Virus record (IMG/VR): IMGVR_UViG_3300017742_000035
Location: 1 to 38,732 of that record
DNA length: 38,732 bases
Source: a virus
Direction: 5' to 3' (one strand)
Each line of letters starts with the position of its first letter. The first letter of the stretch is position 1. This document shows positions 1-7,893 of the stretch, one piece after another. The notes beneath the pieces are model-generated. The model was not told the DNA's origin. It saw only the letters and a list, made by a program, of their open reading frames with translations, and ran no database searches. A program made the translations under genes and the position numbers.

Positions 1-585
1 AACGTAGTTGGTGTAGGACTTAGTTATGGATTTGTAGAACCGTTAGAGTCTACCGGACTACTAACTACACACGAAAATATTACTAAAGTTGTTGAAATAT
101 TAAATAGACGCAATGGGTTTGTAAGTAGAACAGAAAAAGAAGGCTTTAATTATGCAGTTGAAAACGAAGTATTAAAGTTTAGAGATTTTGTATCTACACA
201 CTATAGTTTGTCAACAAGAGATGATACGCCGTACTGGAGATACTGTACTGATCAGCACGAATATTATCCAGATTATTTTAATGATTACGTATCAAAAAAC
301 AGTCAATATCCTAATCTTATTGGCAGTGTTACTATATCAAAAACTTATGTAGATAGCAGTTTTATTGCTCCGTTGTTCATTGCCGCTGGCATGGGATTTA
401 AACCTATTTCAACAAAAGAAATGATACATCCTACTAAACTTGAGCCTTTAAAAGAAATAAGACAACTACATCAAGAGTATGAATCTTGGGTTAAAGAAGA
501 AGTTAGTAAGTTACCTTCACATTATAAATTTTTACTAAAACAAATATATAAAGGTGTAGACAAATATGCTATTCAAGAAAAGTAA
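1..585 (+). CDS. Flavin-dependent (tryptophan-type) halogenase, C-terminal fragment
   Basis: The reading frame is open from the first base, so the gene is cut by the window edge and only about the last 194 residues are visible. It begins inside the most diagnostic C-terminal motif of the tryptophan halogenase family, GLSYGFVEPLESTGLL, where PrnA-type enzymes carry the catalytic Glu and the halide-binding residues. It continues with the helical segment containing HYSLSTRDDTPYWR, which matches HY-x(4)-RDD-x(2)-YWR in the complete halogenase at 7890. The family uses FADH2, O2 and halide to make a hypohalous species that halogenates electron-rich aromatics. The next gene starts 20 nt before this stop, so they are likely translationally coupled. 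Its ESTG is the canonical version of a motif that varies in the other three halogenases here. The N-terminal FAD-binding half is outside the window and cannot be checked. Confidence 0.9.
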   Translation, partial: NVVGVGLSYGFVEPLESTGLLTTHENITKVVEILNRRNGFVSRTEKEGFNYAVENEVLKFRDFVSTHYSLSTRDDTPYWRYCTDQHEYYPDYFNDYVSKNSQYPNLIGSVTISKTYVDSSFIAPLFIAAGMGFKPISTKEMIHPTKLEPLKEIRQLHQEYESWVKEEVSKLPSHYKFLLKQIYKGVDKYAIQEK

Positions 586-1336
586 GCCTTGGATAAGATT
601 TTATAGTCTTGAAAAAGGTGTAGCTGATTTATATCCTATTAAACCGTCTAGTAGTTTTAGACGCGACTGGATGCGAACAACTAGTACTACAGATGATCCT
701 GAACAAACATACACACAAAATTGCCCAGGTATAAAATTAATGACTGGTGCAGGATACACATTATGCGCTCCTGCAGACTTTTCAATACACACAAACGGCG
801 ATGGATCTAGCTTTCAGTGGCAAGAGCCTACAAAGTTTAGTCATGAAAAAGATGATAATCCGTCATACGTAAATCATCATAATGAAGTACAAACAATACC
901 AACACTTGACAATAAACAAGATACGTTACATACTGTAATAAAATTAGATACACCATGGCGCTTTGAATGCTCCGATGATATAATGCTTTTACAAATGCCT
1001 TTCACATACAACAATGAAAGTAGATTTGTAGCGGCACACGGTGTAATAGACCCTAGATATGCACACGTATTAAATGTACAATTATACTGGAAAGTATTAA
1101 ATGGTACAACATACGTAGAAGCCGGAACACCATTAGTGCAGTATATTCCTGTACAGCGTTCTTGGTTAAATGCATCAGGAATTGATTTAGATGTTACTGA
1201 TGCTACTGAAAAAGACATAGATGTAGAGAAACGATTTAATTATTGTATGTCATCTAGTTTTCATAGAAAAGATTCGTTAAAGTCTAGACTACAACGAGTT
1301 AGAAATATTTTAAATAAGTATAAACATAGGAGATAA
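566..1336 (+). CDS. DUF6065-like protein of unknown function
   Basis: A 256-residue soluble protein with no signal peptide or membrane segment. The pattern RRDWM near residue 33, a central stretch with APADFSIHTNGDG, and a C-terminal half with GVIDPRYAHVLNVQLYW and GTPLVQYIPVQR recall the DUF6065 family as I remember it, which is found near oxygenase and halogenase genes. I cannot confirm this without a profile search. The predicted strand-rich make-up fits a beta-sandwich or cupin-like fold, but I see no HxD...H iron site. It overlaps the halogenase fragment upstream by 20 nt and lies 2 nt before the next gene, so it belongs to the same operon. It might be a partner or substrate-handling protein for the halogenase; this is inference from position only. 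Confidence 0.6.
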   Translation: MLFKKSKPWIRFYSLEKGVADLYPIKPSSSFRRDWMRTTSTTDDPEQTYTQNCPGIKLMTGAGYTLCAPADFSIHTNGDGSSFQWQEPTKFSHEKDDNPSYVNHHNEVQTIPTLDNKQDTLHTVIKLDTPWRFECSDDIMLLQMPFTYNNESRFVAAHGVIDPRYAHVLNVQLYWKVLNGTTYVEAGTPLVQYIPVQRSWLNASGIDLDVTDATEKDIDVEKRFNYCMSSSFHRKDSLKSRLQRVRNILNKYKHRR

Positions 1337-1338
1337 AA

Positions 1339-1602
1339 ATGGCAGATTATTATGACAGCCTAACGGCAGCAAAAGAAAGCGTAGAAGCAGACCTTACTGC
1401 AAGAAAAGAAGAGCTTGCAAAATTAGAAGAAGATCTAAGCGATCAAAAAATAAACCCTTATGGAATTACTAATATTGACTTTAGTAAGAGATTAGAGTTA
1501 GTAGAAGATATCACGAAAATGGAAGGTGTTGTTATGGGCCTTCAATTAGCACAGGATACTTTTGTTGCAAATGCAGGACAAACCAATACCGTCGACGGAT
1601 AA
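1339..1602 (+). CDS. Small acidic coiled-coil protein
   Basis: An 87-residue protein preceded by a good ribosome binding site (AGGAG, 8 bases before the ATG). Residues 8-35 are rich in Glu, Lys and Ala with heptad-like spacing (for example KEELAKLEEDLSDQ), so a coiled coil is likely. A second helical segment covers about residues 49-75. It has no Trp, no Cys and no recognisable catalytic motif. It is the only clearly non-enzymatic small protein in the plus-strand oxygenase operon, and its 3' end overlaps the next oxygenase gene by 32 nt. I do not recognise the family. It could be a scaffold, an adaptor or a small virion component; nothing in the sequence decides between these. Confidence 0.7.
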   Translation: MADYYDSLTAAKESVEADLTARKEELAKLEEDLSDQKINPYGITNIDFSKRLELVEDITKMEGVVMGLQLAQDTFVANAGQTNTVDG

Positions 1603-2176
1603 TATAGTAAATCCGTTTCCGCCCTACATATTTAAGTACCACTATGACTTTAACTGGCCTTTAATTAAAGACTCAGTAAATGCATGTATTGAATCTACTC
1701 CTAATGTTTCGGCATTAGAAGTAGGGCAATCAACTTCGACGTTGCACGAACAAGCAAGGCCACCGCATGAATGGCAAGACAAAACATTCTATGATTTTTT
1801 TCAATGGTTAAATGTACCGTTAACTGAAGTATGGAATGCAATGAACCATCAGTTTTTTAATAAGAATCCTGGTTATATAAATTCTTGGTTTAATAGACAT
1901 CAGCATACAGGACAAACTATTGAACATCAACATGCGTATACTGAACTAGTAGTTACTTGTTACTTACAATTACCTAAAGACAGTGGATTTATAGAATTTA
2001 GAGATCCACTAGAATATCATAAAGCACATACTCCAATTATACACGAAAAAGAATTGTGGAAAGAAGTTCCAGCAGTAACAGGAGATATACTAATATTTCC
2101 TGGTTGGCTCAAACACCGCACACAGCCAAACACAACAGACAATGATAGAATAGTCATGACTGTTAATGTTGGATAG
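1571..2176 (+). CDS. Fe(II)/2OG oxygenase-like protein, TIGR02466-like, HxH type
   Basis: A 201-residue protein of the non-haem iron, 2-oxoglutarate-dependent oxygenase superfamily, close to the phage family TIGR02466. The double-stranded beta-helix core shows EHQHAYTELVVTCYLQLP, GDILIFPGWLKHRTQPN and DNDRIVMTVNV. Candidate iron ligands are His119, His121 and His182, and Arg193 is placed to bind 2-oxoglutarate. The second ligand position is His where most superfamily members have Asp or Glu. I chose the ATG at 1571; a TTG at 1562 in the same frame is also possible. Either start lies inside the upstream small gene, which suggests coupling. The substrate is unknown; neighbours are halogenases and further oxygenases. 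Confidence 0.85.
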   Translation: MQDKPIPSTDNIVNPFPPYIFKYHYDFNWPLIKDSVNACIESTPNVSALEVGQSTSTLHEQARPPHEWQDKTFYDFFQWLNVPLTEVWNAMNHQFFNKNPGYINSWFNRHQHTGQTIEHQHAYTELVVTCYLQLPKDSGFIEFRDPLEYHKAHTPIIHEKELWKEVPAVTGDILIFPGWLKHRTQPNTTDNDRIVMTVNVG

Positions 2177-2184
2177 CACAACAA

Positions 2185-2191
2185 ATAAGTA
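2185..2191 (+). promoter_or_regulatory. Late-promoter-like ATAAGTA five bases before a start codon
   Basis: ATAAGTA is followed by TATAT and then GTG at 2197. The same 14-base string AAATAAGTATATAT stands directly before the gene at 14159 on the other strand. In T4 the late -10 element TATAAATA ends six bases before +1, so transcription from here would start at or next to the start codon. The G in place of A makes this a variant motif, and activity is inference. Confidence 0.45.
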
Positions 2192-2196
2192 TATAT

Positions 2197-2787
2197 GTGA
2201 TGAATACAGATTATTATTTTCCAACACCTATATGGTGGCAAGATACTTCTATTAATTTAGAACCTCTTCGTGCGCTCTGTTCTAATATTAAAGAAACAGA
2301 CAAAGGAAGACAAATGAGTAATTTTGGCGGATGGCAAAGTAATGATATACTTATAGGCGATCATACTGCAACAGACGAATTTGCTAAATTTATTGAACAG
2401 CAAAGTATAAAGTGTATACAAGACTTTGGTTATGCTCCTAGTACACAACTAAAAATAAGTAATATGTGGTTTAGCAGTAATAATGATAATGCGTTTAATC
2501 AAGTGCATAATCATGCAGGAGCATTTATAAGTGGAACTTTTTATATAGACGTACCTCAAAGTTCAGGTGAGATTATTTTTTATAGGAATTCACATGAAGA
2601 ATATATAATATCAGGCGCGGCACCAATAGTACAACATACTGCTATTAGTGGAGCAACATGTAGATACCAGCCTAGAGAAGCAAGACTAGTTATGTTTCCA
2701 GGATTCTTACAACACGCAGTAATGCCAACACCTAGTAAAGAAGATAGAGTGTCAATGTCGTTTAATATGAGGGTCGTAAATGTTTGA
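2197..2787 (+). CDS. Fe(II)/2OG oxygenase-like protein, TIGR02466 family, HxH type
   Basis: A 196-residue protein with the classic TIGR02466 layout: FPTPIWW near the N-terminus, SNMWFSSN, then VHNHAGAFISGTFYIDVP, then FPGFLQHAVMPTPSKEDRVSMSFN. Candidate iron ligands are His104, His106 and His173, with Arg184 for the 2-oxoglutarate carboxylate (numbering from the GTG). It reads GTG ATG at the start; GTG at 2197 sits five bases after a late-promoter-like ATAAGTA, while the ATG is at 2200. No Shine-Dalgarno sequence is present. It is separated from the previous gene by 20 nt and overlaps the next by 8 nt. The family is common in marine T4-like phages, but its substrates are not known. Confidence 0.88.
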   Translation: MMNTDYYFPTPIWWQDTSINLEPLRALCSNIKETDKGRQMSNFGGWQSNDILIGDHTATDEFAKFIEQQSIKCIQDFGYAPSTQLKISNMWFSSNNDNAFNQVHNHAGAFISGTFYIDVPQSSGEIIFYRNSHEEYIISGAAPIVQHTAISGATCRYQPREARLVMFPGFLQHAVMPTPSKEDRVSMSFNMRVVNV

Positions 2788-3499
2788 TAATTTAGGACAA
2801 GTAATAGTAAATGAAACAAATTTATTATTTGAAGATAAGCCTCATTACTTTAAAGGTTTAATGAATAAAGAAATTGAACATATTGCTTCTTGGAAAACTA
2901 TCGAAGAGTGTATAAACAATCCGCAATTTTATAATTATGAAATTGTTGGTAAAGACAGTATGAAGAAAGACATACCGTGTTCGCAAAAGTCTTGGGTAAC
3001 AGATAAACTAGTACAAGACAAACGCTATGTTGCAAATTGTGTTAAAGATGGTGATACTCTTATAATAACAAATTATGGATTTAATAATAGTACTGTAAAT
3101 CATTTACTAGGTACTATAGAAAATATATTTGATGTTAATGCCGCCGCACATTTATATTGTGGCAAAGCTAAAGGAACCAAATCTTTTAACATACATGAAG
3201 ACTATCCTGCTAATTTTATTTGTCAAATTGAAGGCAAAACTATATGGAAAGTATTCAATAACAGAATTAGTTACTTGTATAAAACAGGCACAATGAATAA
3301 TCAATTAACGGAAGATATGTTAGATACTGCAATTGATGTAGTGTTAGAACCAGGAGATGTTTTATACATTCCTAGTAGAGCATATCATGTTGCAGTGCCT
3401 AAGGACGAACAAAGGATTTCATTATCAATTCCTTGTTGGAATAGATTTCCAACAGATCCAATAGACAATTCCGTTGATAGAAACTATTATACTATTTAA
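2780..3499 (+). CDS. JmjC/cupin-type Fe(II)/2OG oxygenase-like protein
   Basis: A 239-residue protein of the cupin_4/JmjC type (the ribosomal oxygenase and cupin-like family). Key features are SFNIHEDYPANFICQIEGKT with His139 and Asp141 as HxD, and LEPGDVLYIPSRAYHVAVP with His203 as the distal ligand, an intact 2-His-1-carboxylate site. Lys153 lies in the strand that commonly supplies the 2-oxoglutarate contact in JmjC enzymes. Known relatives hydroxylate protein side chains such as Arg, His or Asn, so protein hydroxylation is a fair guess but not shown. It overlaps the upstream gene by 8 nt (ATGTTTGA). It is structurally distinct from the TIGR02466 and P4H-like enzymes around it. Confidence 0.85.
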   Translation: MFDNLGQVIVNETNLLFEDKPHYFKGLMNKEIEHIASWKTIEECINNPQFYNYEIVGKDSMKKDIPCSQKSWVTDKLVQDKRYVANCVKDGDTLIITNYGFNNSTVNHLLGTIENIFDVNAAAHLYCGKAKGTKSFNIHEDYPANFICQIEGKTIWKVFNNRISYLYKTGTMNNQLTEDMLDTAIDVVLEPGDVLYIPSRAYHVAVPKDEQRISLSIPCWNRFPTDPIDNSVDRNYYTI

Positions 3500-3509
3500 G
3501 GAGAATGAT

Positions 3510-4100
3510 ATGATAACAAATGATATTATAAAACAAACTGGTATCGTTGATGACGAGGTTTTAAAAGACCTATGGGATACTGTTACTGATGTAAAATTTG
3601 ACTGGCATTACATGCCTGATATAACTTGGGAAAATGGTAGAAAACCTACAACACCTACTCCAGGATTTGCTCACTTACTATTTCATAGAGACACAGGCGA
3701 AGCTTCACCATATTTAGAAAAGTTTAAACCAGTACTAGACAGAATGTGTTGGAAGGCTGACATAGAATTAGAAGAAGTAATTAGACTTCGTTTAGGATTT
3801 TTAATGAATACTAGATATAATTTTCCAAGTCAAGCATATGCACATAATGAGCCACATGTAGACTTTCCAGGTGAAGATCATTACACAGCATGTTTTTATT
3901 TAAATGATACAGATGGCGAAACAATAATATTTCATCAAAGAGAAAAAGCAGAAAGATATCAAGTTGCTGAAAGAAGCATGCCAATAAAAAATTCAGCAAT
4001 AATTTTTGATGGTGGTAGATATCACGCTAGTACATGTCCAAAAATAAGAGACACACGTATTGTACTAACAATGAATTTTAAAGGCAAACGCAGTGCATAA
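3510..4100 (+). CDS. Fe(II)/2OG oxygenase, prolyl-4-hydroxylase-like, HxD type
   Basis: A 196-residue protein. The start at 3510 is chosen because AAGGAGA lies directly upstream; an earlier in-frame ATG at 3474 would overlap the previous gene. The core shows NEPHVDFPGEDHYTACFYLN followed by DGETIIFHQ, then NSAIIFDGGRYHAST and DTRIVLTMNF. Iron ligands are His116, Asp118 and His172, with Arg183 for 2-oxoglutarate; all are intact, so it should be catalytically competent. It is clearly paralogous to the gene at 5352, with which it shares the DGxTxIF and IFDGxxYHxS patterns. The next gene starts at a GTG inside its last codons. Confidence 0.88.
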   Translation: MITNDIIKQTGIVDDEVLKDLWDTVTDVKFDWHYMPDITWENGRKPTTPTPGFAHLLFHRDTGEASPYLEKFKPVLDRMCWKADIELEEVIRLRLGFLMNTRYNFPSQAYAHNEPHVDFPGEDHYTACFYLNDTDGETIIFHQREKAERYQVAERSMPIKNSAIIFDGGRYHASTCPKIRDTRIVLTMNFKGKRSA

Positions 4101-4722
4101 CTTTAAAAACAAACGAGCCAAACCATTAGCACCTCAATTAATAGTTGATAACTTTTTTGAGATGCCGCAAACATTGCGAGATTGGACTATGGCTCAAGAG
4201 TTTTTTAAAGGCGAAAGAGGAAGTTGGCCTGGCATTAGGACCAAGTTACTTGACGAATTAAATACAGAACTTGTTGACTTATTAAAAAGTAAACTTCTTG
4301 CATTATATCCACAGTTTGAGGACTTTAGTGATATTGATTGTTCGTTACAAGTTATTGGTGAAGAATGGGGTCAAGGTTGGGTGCATGATGATAACTCCGT
4401 TCATGTTCTTGCAGGTATAGTATTTTTAACTCCTTATCCTAAACCTGATTCAGGTAACACAACTTATATGCAACAAGACGATGTCAGTACAGATATATAC
4501 GATGATGCATTTGTGTCTGATATGAAATTAGATGCTGATCATAAAGCGTTTGAAAAGTATAGATTAGAACAGCGTAGTAAGTTTACACCTTCTGTAGTTG
4601 TTGAAAATAGATTCAATAGACTTATAGCATTTGATCCTAGAATGTGGCATAGTGCAAATAATTTCTTTGGAACTACAAAAGAGAATGGTAGATTAACATT
4701 GGTATTTTTTTGTAATGAATAG
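4093..4722 (+). CDS. DUF6445-like Fe(II)/2OG oxygenase-fold protein (copy 1)
   Basis: A 209-residue protein starting at GTG 4093, overlapping the preceding stop by 8 nt. It matches my recollection of DUF6445: an N-terminal VDNFFEMPQTLRDWTMAQEF, then PGIRT, then GWVHDDNSVHVLAGIVFLTP, and FDPRMWHSANNFFGTT with GRLTLVFF. His98, Asp100 and His186 form a complete HxD...H iron site and Arg200 suits 2-oxoglutarate. DUF6445 genes are, to my knowledge, often neighbours of tryptophan-halogenase-family genes in bacterial chromosomes, and the same company is kept here. It is tandem with a second copy at 4715. The biochemical function of the family is not known to me. Confidence 0.82.
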   Translation: MHNFKNKRAKPLAPQLIVDNFFEMPQTLRDWTMAQEFFKGERGSWPGIRTKLLDELNTELVDLLKSKLLALYPQFEDFSDIDCSLQVIGEEWGQGWVHDDNSVHVLAGIVFLTPYPKPDSGNTTYMQQDDVSTDIYDDAFVSDMKLDADHKAFEKYRLEQRSKFTPSVVVENRFNRLIAFDPRMWHSANNFFGTTKENGRLTLVFFCNE

Positions 4723-5359
4723 AAAAGATCGTATAAAGTATCCGTATCTTCCTTTAAGAGTAATTGAAGATTTTCTTGATACACCTAAACAATGGAGAAA
4801 CTTTGGACTAGCACAAGAATATAGTCCAGCACAGCACGAAGTATTTCCTGGAACACGCACATTACCGTTAAATGAAATTGACGAAGATTCCTTTCTTGCG
4901 TTTGCTAAAAAATTAGAGCAAGCAGTACCAAAGTGTGTAGGCTTTCATATGTTAAATGTAAGATATCATATTGTTGGCGAAGAATTTGTAAAAGGATGGA
5001 TACATGATGACGATCCTAGTATTAACTTAGCAGGACTTGTATACCTAAATGAAAATGCTCCATTAGGCTCAGGTACAAGTTTCTATGATGATCAATTAGA
5101 TCCAATGGGTGATAAAATACATACACTAATACGTCGTGATTGTTTTGAGTTTGACAATGAACAGCGTTTAGCTATTAGTGATGAAAGAGATGAACATAGA
5201 AATGGGTTTACTCGTAATGCTGTAGTAGAAAATGTTTTTAATAGATGTGTGATATTTGATCCTAGAGTATGGCATGCACCTGATAACTTCTTTGGATCTA
5301 CATTAGAAGATAGTAGACTTACACTAGTATTTTATGCAAAGGTAGAGTTTAATGGCTGA
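4715..5359 (+). CDS. DUF6445-like Fe(II)/2OG oxygenase-fold protein (copy 2)
   Basis: A 214-residue paralogue of the gene just upstream, with the same order of motifs: VIEDFLDTPKQWRNFGLAQEY, FPGTRT, VGEEFVKGWIHDDDPSINLAGLVYLN (conserved in part), and FDPRVWHAPDNFFGST with SRLTLVFY. His97, Asp99, His187 and Arg201 complete the predicted iron and 2-oxoglutarate site. The spacer between the two halves of the site differs in sequence from copy 1, so the duplication is not recent. Its ATG lies inside the last codons of copy 1 (8-nt overlap) and its end overlaps the next gene by 8 nt, so the pair is expected to be made together. Confidence 0.82.
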   Translation: MNRKDRIKYPYLPLRVIEDFLDTPKQWRNFGLAQEYSPAQHEVFPGTRTLPLNEIDEDSFLAFAKKLEQAVPKCVGFHMLNVRYHIVGEEFVKGWIHDDDPSINLAGLVYLNENAPLGSGTSFYDDQLDPMGDKIHTLIRRDCFEFDNEQRLAISDERDEHRNGFTRNAVVENVFNRCVIFDPRVWHAPDNFFGSTLEDSRLTLVFYAKVEFNG

Positions 5360-5957
5360 TGATATTTTCGTTATAGATAATATAATAACTAAAAGTTATG
5401 CAAACATGATTGAACAACGTGTAACTGAAAACAAATTTCCTTGGTACTTTAATAAGCACCTAGTTACAGATCAAATATTTAATGAAGATAAAGAAATAAA
5501 TCATGTCGGACACAATCACTTTTTATATGAAGATAGAAAAGTAGTTAGTCCTTTTTTTGAATTTATTCATCCATTAATACTTGCAATAGGCGATACAAAA
5601 CTATTTGATTATGACGTATTAGAACGTGCTAGATTTAATTTAACACAAGCTAATACAACAAGTTCCAAAGATCATCATTTACCACATATTGATAGTGAGT
5701 ATCCGCATTGGGTTGCAATTTATTATGTAAACGACAGTGACGGTGATACACATATATTTGAACAACGTACTAGTGATTTTGATCATGAGTTAGATATTAA
5801 AACTATGTTAGATATGGACTTTACAGTTAAAAAACGTGTTACTCCTAAAAAAGGTCGAGTACTTATATTTGATGGACACCAGTATCATACTAGTAGTTTT
5901 TGTAAAACCAATCCGTATAGAGTAGTTTTAAATATTAATTACGGAAAAATATTTTAA
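5352..5957 (+). CDS. Fe(II)/2OG oxygenase, prolyl-4-hydroxylase-like, HxD type (paralogue)
   Basis: A 201-residue protein paralogous to the one at 3510. It begins MADDIFVIDNIIT, typical of this superfamily. The core shows HHLPHIDSEYPHWVAIYYVN, DGDTHIFEQ, GRVLIFDGHQYHTS and YRVVLNINYG. Iron ligands are His112, Asp114 and His179, with Arg190 for 2-oxoglutarate; the site is complete. It overlaps the previous gene by 8 nt and shares one base with the next (TAATG). The two P4H-like genes bracket the two DUF6445-like genes, which suggests that this part of the operon grew by duplication and divergence. Confidence 0.87.
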   Translation: MADDIFVIDNIITKSYANMIEQRVTENKFPWYFNKHLVTDQIFNEDKEINHVGHNHFLYEDRKVVSPFFEFIHPLILAIGDTKLFDYDVLERARFNLTQANTTSSKDHHLPHIDSEYPHWVAIYYVNDSDGDTHIFEQRTSDFDHELDIKTMLDMDFTVKKRVTPKKGRVLIFDGHQYHTSSFCKTNPYRVVLNINYGKIF

Positions 5958-6481
5958 TGGATTGGAAAGTACATAAGTCACAAACTGTTATAGATCATCA
6001 CAGTTACTTTGTTGAAGAGTGTCACTATGTACATGCTAAATTTGTAAAAGACTTTCCTGACAAAGATAGTACTTGGGGATATAGATTTTATAATGTATTT
6101 GCCGCAACTAGTCCTAGTCCTATTTGGTATAATTTATATAAAGAGTTACGAAATACTGTGCGTGAATATGTTGGACACGACGAACCACTATGGATTCAGA
6201 GTTGGTTAAATTTTCATACTACTGATCAAGTTTTAGATTGGCACGGACATGATTGGCCATATCACGGATATATAAGTATAGATCCAAAAAACACTAGAAC
6301 GGTGTTTGAAGGATATGATATTAAAAATGAGATAGGAAATATTTACATAGGTCCAGGACATAGAATGCACAAAGTAGAAGTTGATGAGCATTTTGATCAA
6401 CCTAGAATTACATTAGGTTATGATATACATACTGATCCTGACAGGCCTTACGATCAATGGAGTTTAATACCGTTACTATGA
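5957..6481 (+). CDS. Fe(II)/2OG oxygenase-like protein, HxH type
   Basis: A 174-residue protein, at the short end for the superfamily. The recognisable core is VLDWHGHDWPYHGYISIDP, NIYIGPGHRMHKVEVDE and QPRITLGYDI. His96, His98 and His138 are the candidate ligands, with Arg150 near the C-terminal strand. Asp99 follows directly after the second His, so the assignment of the second ligand is uncertain. GNIYIGPGHRMH corresponds to the GDxLIFPSxxxH strand of related enzymes. The start codon overlaps the preceding stop (TAATG) and the stop overlaps the next start (ATGA). Confidence 0.75.
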   Translation: MDWKVHKSQTVIDHHSYFVEECHYVHAKFVKDFPDKDSTWGYRFYNVFAATSPSPIWYNLYKELRNTVREYVGHDEPLWIQSWLNFHTTDQVLDWHGHDWPYHGYISIDPKNTRTVFEGYDIKNEIGNIYIGPGHRMHKVEVDEHFDQPRITLGYDIHTDPDRPYDQWSLIPLL

Positions 6482-7119
6482 CATATACTAGTGAAAAAGA
6501 TTTTGCATTTGTAGAACAAAACATTGTTGATAAAGAAGTTTGTAGATTTGTTGCACAAGAAATGCGTTTATTAGATGATATGATATCATATGCTAATCCT
6601 GCATTAGGAAAAGAACCAGGGCAAGAAGAAAGTTTTAGTTGGTATGGGCCATTGTGTTTAGAAACACTTAGTTTACATGTACAGCCTAAATTAGAAAAAA
6701 TACTAGGACGTACTCTTATACCTAGTTATACATATGGGCGCATATATCGCTTTAATGGGCGTTTAGACAAGCATTTAGACAGGCGTAGTAGCGAGTATAC
6801 TGTTAGTGTGTGTATTGAAAAAGATAGCACACACGACTGGGAGCTTTGCGTACAACGCCCGAATAAAGACGTTAATACGTTTAAGTTAGATGTAGGCGAT
6901 ATGTTAATATATCCTGGTAGAGATTTAGTACATTGGCGAGAAGGCGGCTTTAGAGGCAAAGAGCAAATACAAGCGTTCTTGCAATATGTTGATGCTAATG
7001 GAGATAGTACTGATTTAAAATGGGACGGTCGTCCTAGGATGGGTTTAGAGTTTGGATCAACTCAAACACAAGACCATAATTTAGATAGAGAACAGGATTT
7101 ACAGTCCAAGATTTCCTAA
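6478..7119 (+). CDS. Fe(II)/2OG oxygenase-like protein, HxD type
   Basis: A 213-residue protein starting at the ATG that overlaps the previous stop (ATGA). Residues 84-111 contain SYTYGRIYRFNGRLDKHLDR, the usual approach to the iron site; His99 and Asp101 are the HxD pair and His152 in DMLIYPGRDLVHWREG is the distal ligand. The final strand reads IQAFLQYV, and the 2-oxoglutarate-binding Arg or Lys of other members is not obvious there; Lys161 is nearby. It is the last gene of the plus-strand operon. Its 3' end overlaps the end of the convergent minus-strand operon by 21 nt, and no hairpin terminator is seen between them. Confidence 0.82.
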   Translation: MTYTSEKDFAFVEQNIVDKEVCRFVAQEMRLLDDMISYANPALGKEPGQEESFSWYGPLCLETLSLHVQPKLEKILGRTLIPSYTYGRIYRFNGRLDKHLDRRSSEYTVSVCIEKDSTHDWELCVQRPNKDVNTFKLDVGDMLIYPGRDLVHWREGGFRGKEQIQAFLQYVDANGDSTDLKWDGRPRMGLEFGSTQTQDHNLDREQDLQSKIS

Positions 7120-7893
7120 CGTAAGCTCAACCTTTTCAAAACTATAAGCAAACGTATGTGACCATCTGTAGTCAATAGAGTCGTTTATATAAGGTGCATG
7201 AGGAACACTAGCTTCGTATAGTGTAACACCTTTATTACGAACAGGCGCAATACCTACTAAGTCAAACCCCCAATAGTCGGCTTCTTCTAAAGTAAAGTTC
7301 CTCCAACCTGGATTACGTAAACTTTTACTATGCTCAGACCATTCTTTATAAAGAGGATGATTATCATCTACCATAAAGTCGTAATAGTCGCCGTATGTTT
7401 TTCCTTTGTATTCGTATAAGTTAGTACCTGACAAGTTAGGCTCATGCTCACTAAACCACATATTACAAACAAGACCAGCAGGACTATCTACATGAGGTAT
7501 TCTAAATATTTCAACTGGGCGCATTTTATCTCTTTCAAATAAGTTGCCCCATTCTCTCAGATTAATATTTTTAACTTCTCCTGGATAGTTATTATGATAA
7601 AAGTCTTTAACAATATTAACTACAGGACCGCTTATCCACGTAGGTAAGTGTATAGTAGCAAATGGATTAGGATCGTTACAACCTTCATGATTGTTTGATT
7701 TACAAACAGGATAGTTTCCAATCAAATTACGAAATTCTTCAAAATCTTTGTCACTACAAAAAGGATGATTTCCAGTCCAGTATCCTGTTTTGTCTGTTAG
7801 TTTAATATATTCAAGATTCCATTGTTCAGCAGTTAGTATATTAGGTTTATAACTATTTTCATCAGGATCTAAATATGTAAAGTTTGGTTTCAT
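7099..7893 (-). CDS. Fe(II)/2OG oxygenase-fold protein, distantly DUF6445-like
   Basis: A 264-residue protein, larger than the other oxygenases here. FRIPHVDSPAGLVCNMWFSEH gives His134 and Asp136, with LSGTNLYEYKG after it, and TLYEASVPHAPYI gives His232; Arg243 in DYRWSHTFAYS may hold 2-oxoglutarate. The spacing and the SGTNLYEYKG segment after the HxD strand resemble the DUF6445-type genes at 4093 and 4715. The N-terminal 130 residues have no motif I recognise. It is the last gene of the minus-strand operon; its ATG overlaps the stop of the halogenase upstream (ATGA), which suggests tight coupling to that halogenase. Confidence 0.75.
   Translation of the reverse strand: MKPNFTYLDPDENSYKPNILTAEQWNLEYIKLTDKTGYWTGNHPFCSDKDFEEFRNLIGNYPVCKSNNHEGCNDPNPFATIHLPTWISGPVVNIVKDFYHNNYPGEVKNINLREWGNLFERDKMRPVEIFRIPHVDSPAGLVCNMWFSEHEPNLSGTNLYEYKGKTYGDYYDFMVDDNHPLYKEWSEHSKSLRNPGWRNFTLEEADYWGFDLVGIAPVRNKGVTLYEASVPHAPYINDSIDYRWSHTFAYSFEKVELTLGNLGL

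Noticed and set aside
877-1218. Long minus-strand reading frame opposite the DUF6065-like gene
   Set aside because: It is the antisense shadow of a well-supported gene, has no ribosome binding site and its translation looks like no protein family.
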